Assembly (NCBI GenBank): GCA_963786225.1
Contig: CAWAYQ010000024.1
Location: 1-64,000, forward strand
Direction of reading: 5' to 3'
DNA from: Flaviflagellibacter sp963786225
Lineage (GTDB): Bacteria; Pseudomonadota; Alphaproteobacteria; Rhizobiales; Methylopilaceae
Length of the DNA stretch: 64,000 nt
Shown here: positions 63,221 to 64,000 of the stretch, piece by piece
Numbering within the stretch: position 1 is the stretch's first letter
Layout: each line of letters starts with the position of its first letter
Program-made: the position numbers and the translations under genes
The notes under the pieces: model-generated
Databases searched by the model: none
Seen by the model: the letters and a program-made list of their open reading frames with translations, nothing else
What the model was told of the DNA's origin: nothing

Positions 63221-64000
63221 ATGCCGGCCGTCCAGGAGACGATCGACCAAGTTCGACTGATTGACGTCGACCAGTACAAGTACGGTTTTGTCACCGACAT
63301 CGAGTCCGACCGGGCCCCGCAAGGCCTGAACGAGGACATCGTCCGTTTCATTTCCGCAAAGAAGAACGAGCCGGAATGGCTGCTCGAATGGCGTCTCGAC
63401 GCCTATCGCCGCTGGCTGACCATGCGGGAGCCGACCTGGGCCAAGGTCCAGTACGATCCGATCCCGTATAACGAACTCTATTATTACTCTGCGCCGAAGA
63501 GCACGCCGGGACCGAAAAGCCTCGACGACGTCGATCCGGAATTGCTGCGCACCTACGAGAAGCTGGGCATTCCGCTGCGCGAGCGCGAAATCCTGCTGGG
63601 CGTGGAGCGGCCGGAAGGCGAACGCCGGGTTGCCGTGGACGCCGTGTTCGACTCGGTCTCGGTCGCCACGACCTTCCAGAAGGAACTCGCCGATGTCGGC
63701 GTGCTGTTCATGCCGATCTCGGAAGCGGTCCACAAGCATCCGGAGCTGATCAAGAAATATCTCGGCTCGGTCGTCCCGGTGACAGACAATTTCTTCGCGA
63801 CGCTCAACTCGGCCGTCTTTTCGGACGGCTCGTTTGTGTACATACCCCCAGGCGTGCGCTGCCCGATGGAGCTGTCGACCTATTTCCGCATCAATGAGCG
63901 GAACACGGGACAGTTCGAGCGGACGCTCATCATCGCCGACAAGGGCTCCTATGTGAGCTATCTCGAAGGCTGCACGGCGCCGATGCGCGATGAAAACCAG
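63221..64000 (+). CDS. sufB: Fe-S cluster assembly protein SufB (3' end beyond window)
   Basis: Scaffold subunit of the SufBCD complex. The visible 260 residues start MPAVQETIDQVRLIDVDQYK (ATG 63221; GGAGAGG upstream) and contain GLNEDIVRFISAKKNEPEWL, YNELYYYSAPK, FMPISEAVHKHPELIKKYLG, SFVYIPPGVRCPMELSTYFR and YVSYLEGCTAPMRDENQ. These are hallmark SufB blocks. The family is about 490 residues, so the rest is past the right edge. It follows the desulfurase in one operon. Confidence 0.96.
   Translation, partial: MPAVQETIDQVRLIDVDQYKYGFVTDIESDRAPQGLNEDIVRFISAKKNEPEWLLEWRLDAYRRWLTMREPTWAKVQYDPIPYNELYYYSAPKSTPGPKSLDDVDPELLRTYEKLGIPLREREILLGVERPEGERRVAVDAVFDSVSVATTFQKELADVGVLFMPISEAVHKHPELIKKYLGSVVPVTDNFFATLNSAVFSDGSFVYIPPGVRCPMELSTYFRINERNTGQFERTLIIADKGSYVSYLEGCTAPMRDENQ

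Overview
The window is 64 kb of high-GC chromosomal DNA from an alphaproteobacterium, most likely of the order Hyphomicrobiales (Rhizobiales). I infer this from the markers together: divK-pleD-rpmG, DUF3572 next to dinB, NDUFA12-DUF2155, an RNase E with a large acidic insertion in its S1 domain, a SPOR-tailed D,D-carboxypeptidase, an AMIN-amidase/PBP1A/prfB run, and an Irr-type palindrome upstream of suf genes. No rRNA, tRNA, phage, IS transposase or CRISPR array was seen. The genus cannot be named from the sequence alone.

Layout. 1-9.5 kb: 3' part of panC, a DnaJ-domain membrane protein, dacC (frameshifted), clpS-clpA, a TerC/YjbE membrane protein with a structured leader, a GNAT-like gene with a small overlapping partner, and a LysR regulator. 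9.5-14.1 kb (minus strand): DUF3572, dinB (frameshifted), ridA, GDPD, a FemAB-like protein and HIT. 14.2-16.4 kb: divK-pleD facing rpmG. 16.3-28.3 kb: a long minus-strand housekeeping cluster read pyrB-pyrC-plsY-dprA-topA-rnr-DUF983-nudix-MFS-rpmG. 28.4-31.5 kb: a tandem segmental duplication carrying a Gly/Tyr-rich secreted protein, ruvX and a small conserved protein. Copy 1 keeps ruvX intact, copy 2 keeps the Gly-rich gene intact, and both keep an identical small protein. 31.4-40 kb: an exported protein of unknown function, a response-regulator fragment, NDUFA12, DUF2155, then aroQ-accB-accC, with accC running in frame into aat, then dsbA and an M48 peptidase. 40-52 kb: aminotransferase, rne with a long leader, amidase, PBP1A, an EamA transporter, prfB with the classic +1 frameshift, an M23 peptidase and a Bcp peroxiredoxin. 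52-64 kb: a YhdP/AsmA-like giant, tyrS, a DUF559 relic, anmK, opgD, an AEC transporter, a hydrolase, and the start of a suf operon (cysteine desulfurase, sufB).

How the genes fit together. Cell-envelope genes are frequent: DacC, FemAB-like, amidase, PBP1A, M23, AnmK, M48, YhdP-like and OpgD. ClpS, ClpA and Aat make up an N-degron route. DivK and PleD belong to the polarity and c-di-GMP circuit. AccB/AccC and PlsY serve lipid synthesis, and PyrB/PyrC pyrimidine synthesis.

Most notable structural signals: the 28.4-31.5 kb tandem duplication; the in-frame AccC-Aat fusion; a family of 26-nt hairpins (11-bp stem, 4-nt loop) in or beside REP-like intergenic repeats; a PyrC that lacks the HxH metal motif; and several single-base frameshifts in low-complexity runs (dacC, dinB, the topA tail, Gly-rich copy 1, the DUF559 relic), which may be base-calling errors or real decay. 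I did not find a clear new multi-gene defence or biosynthetic system.
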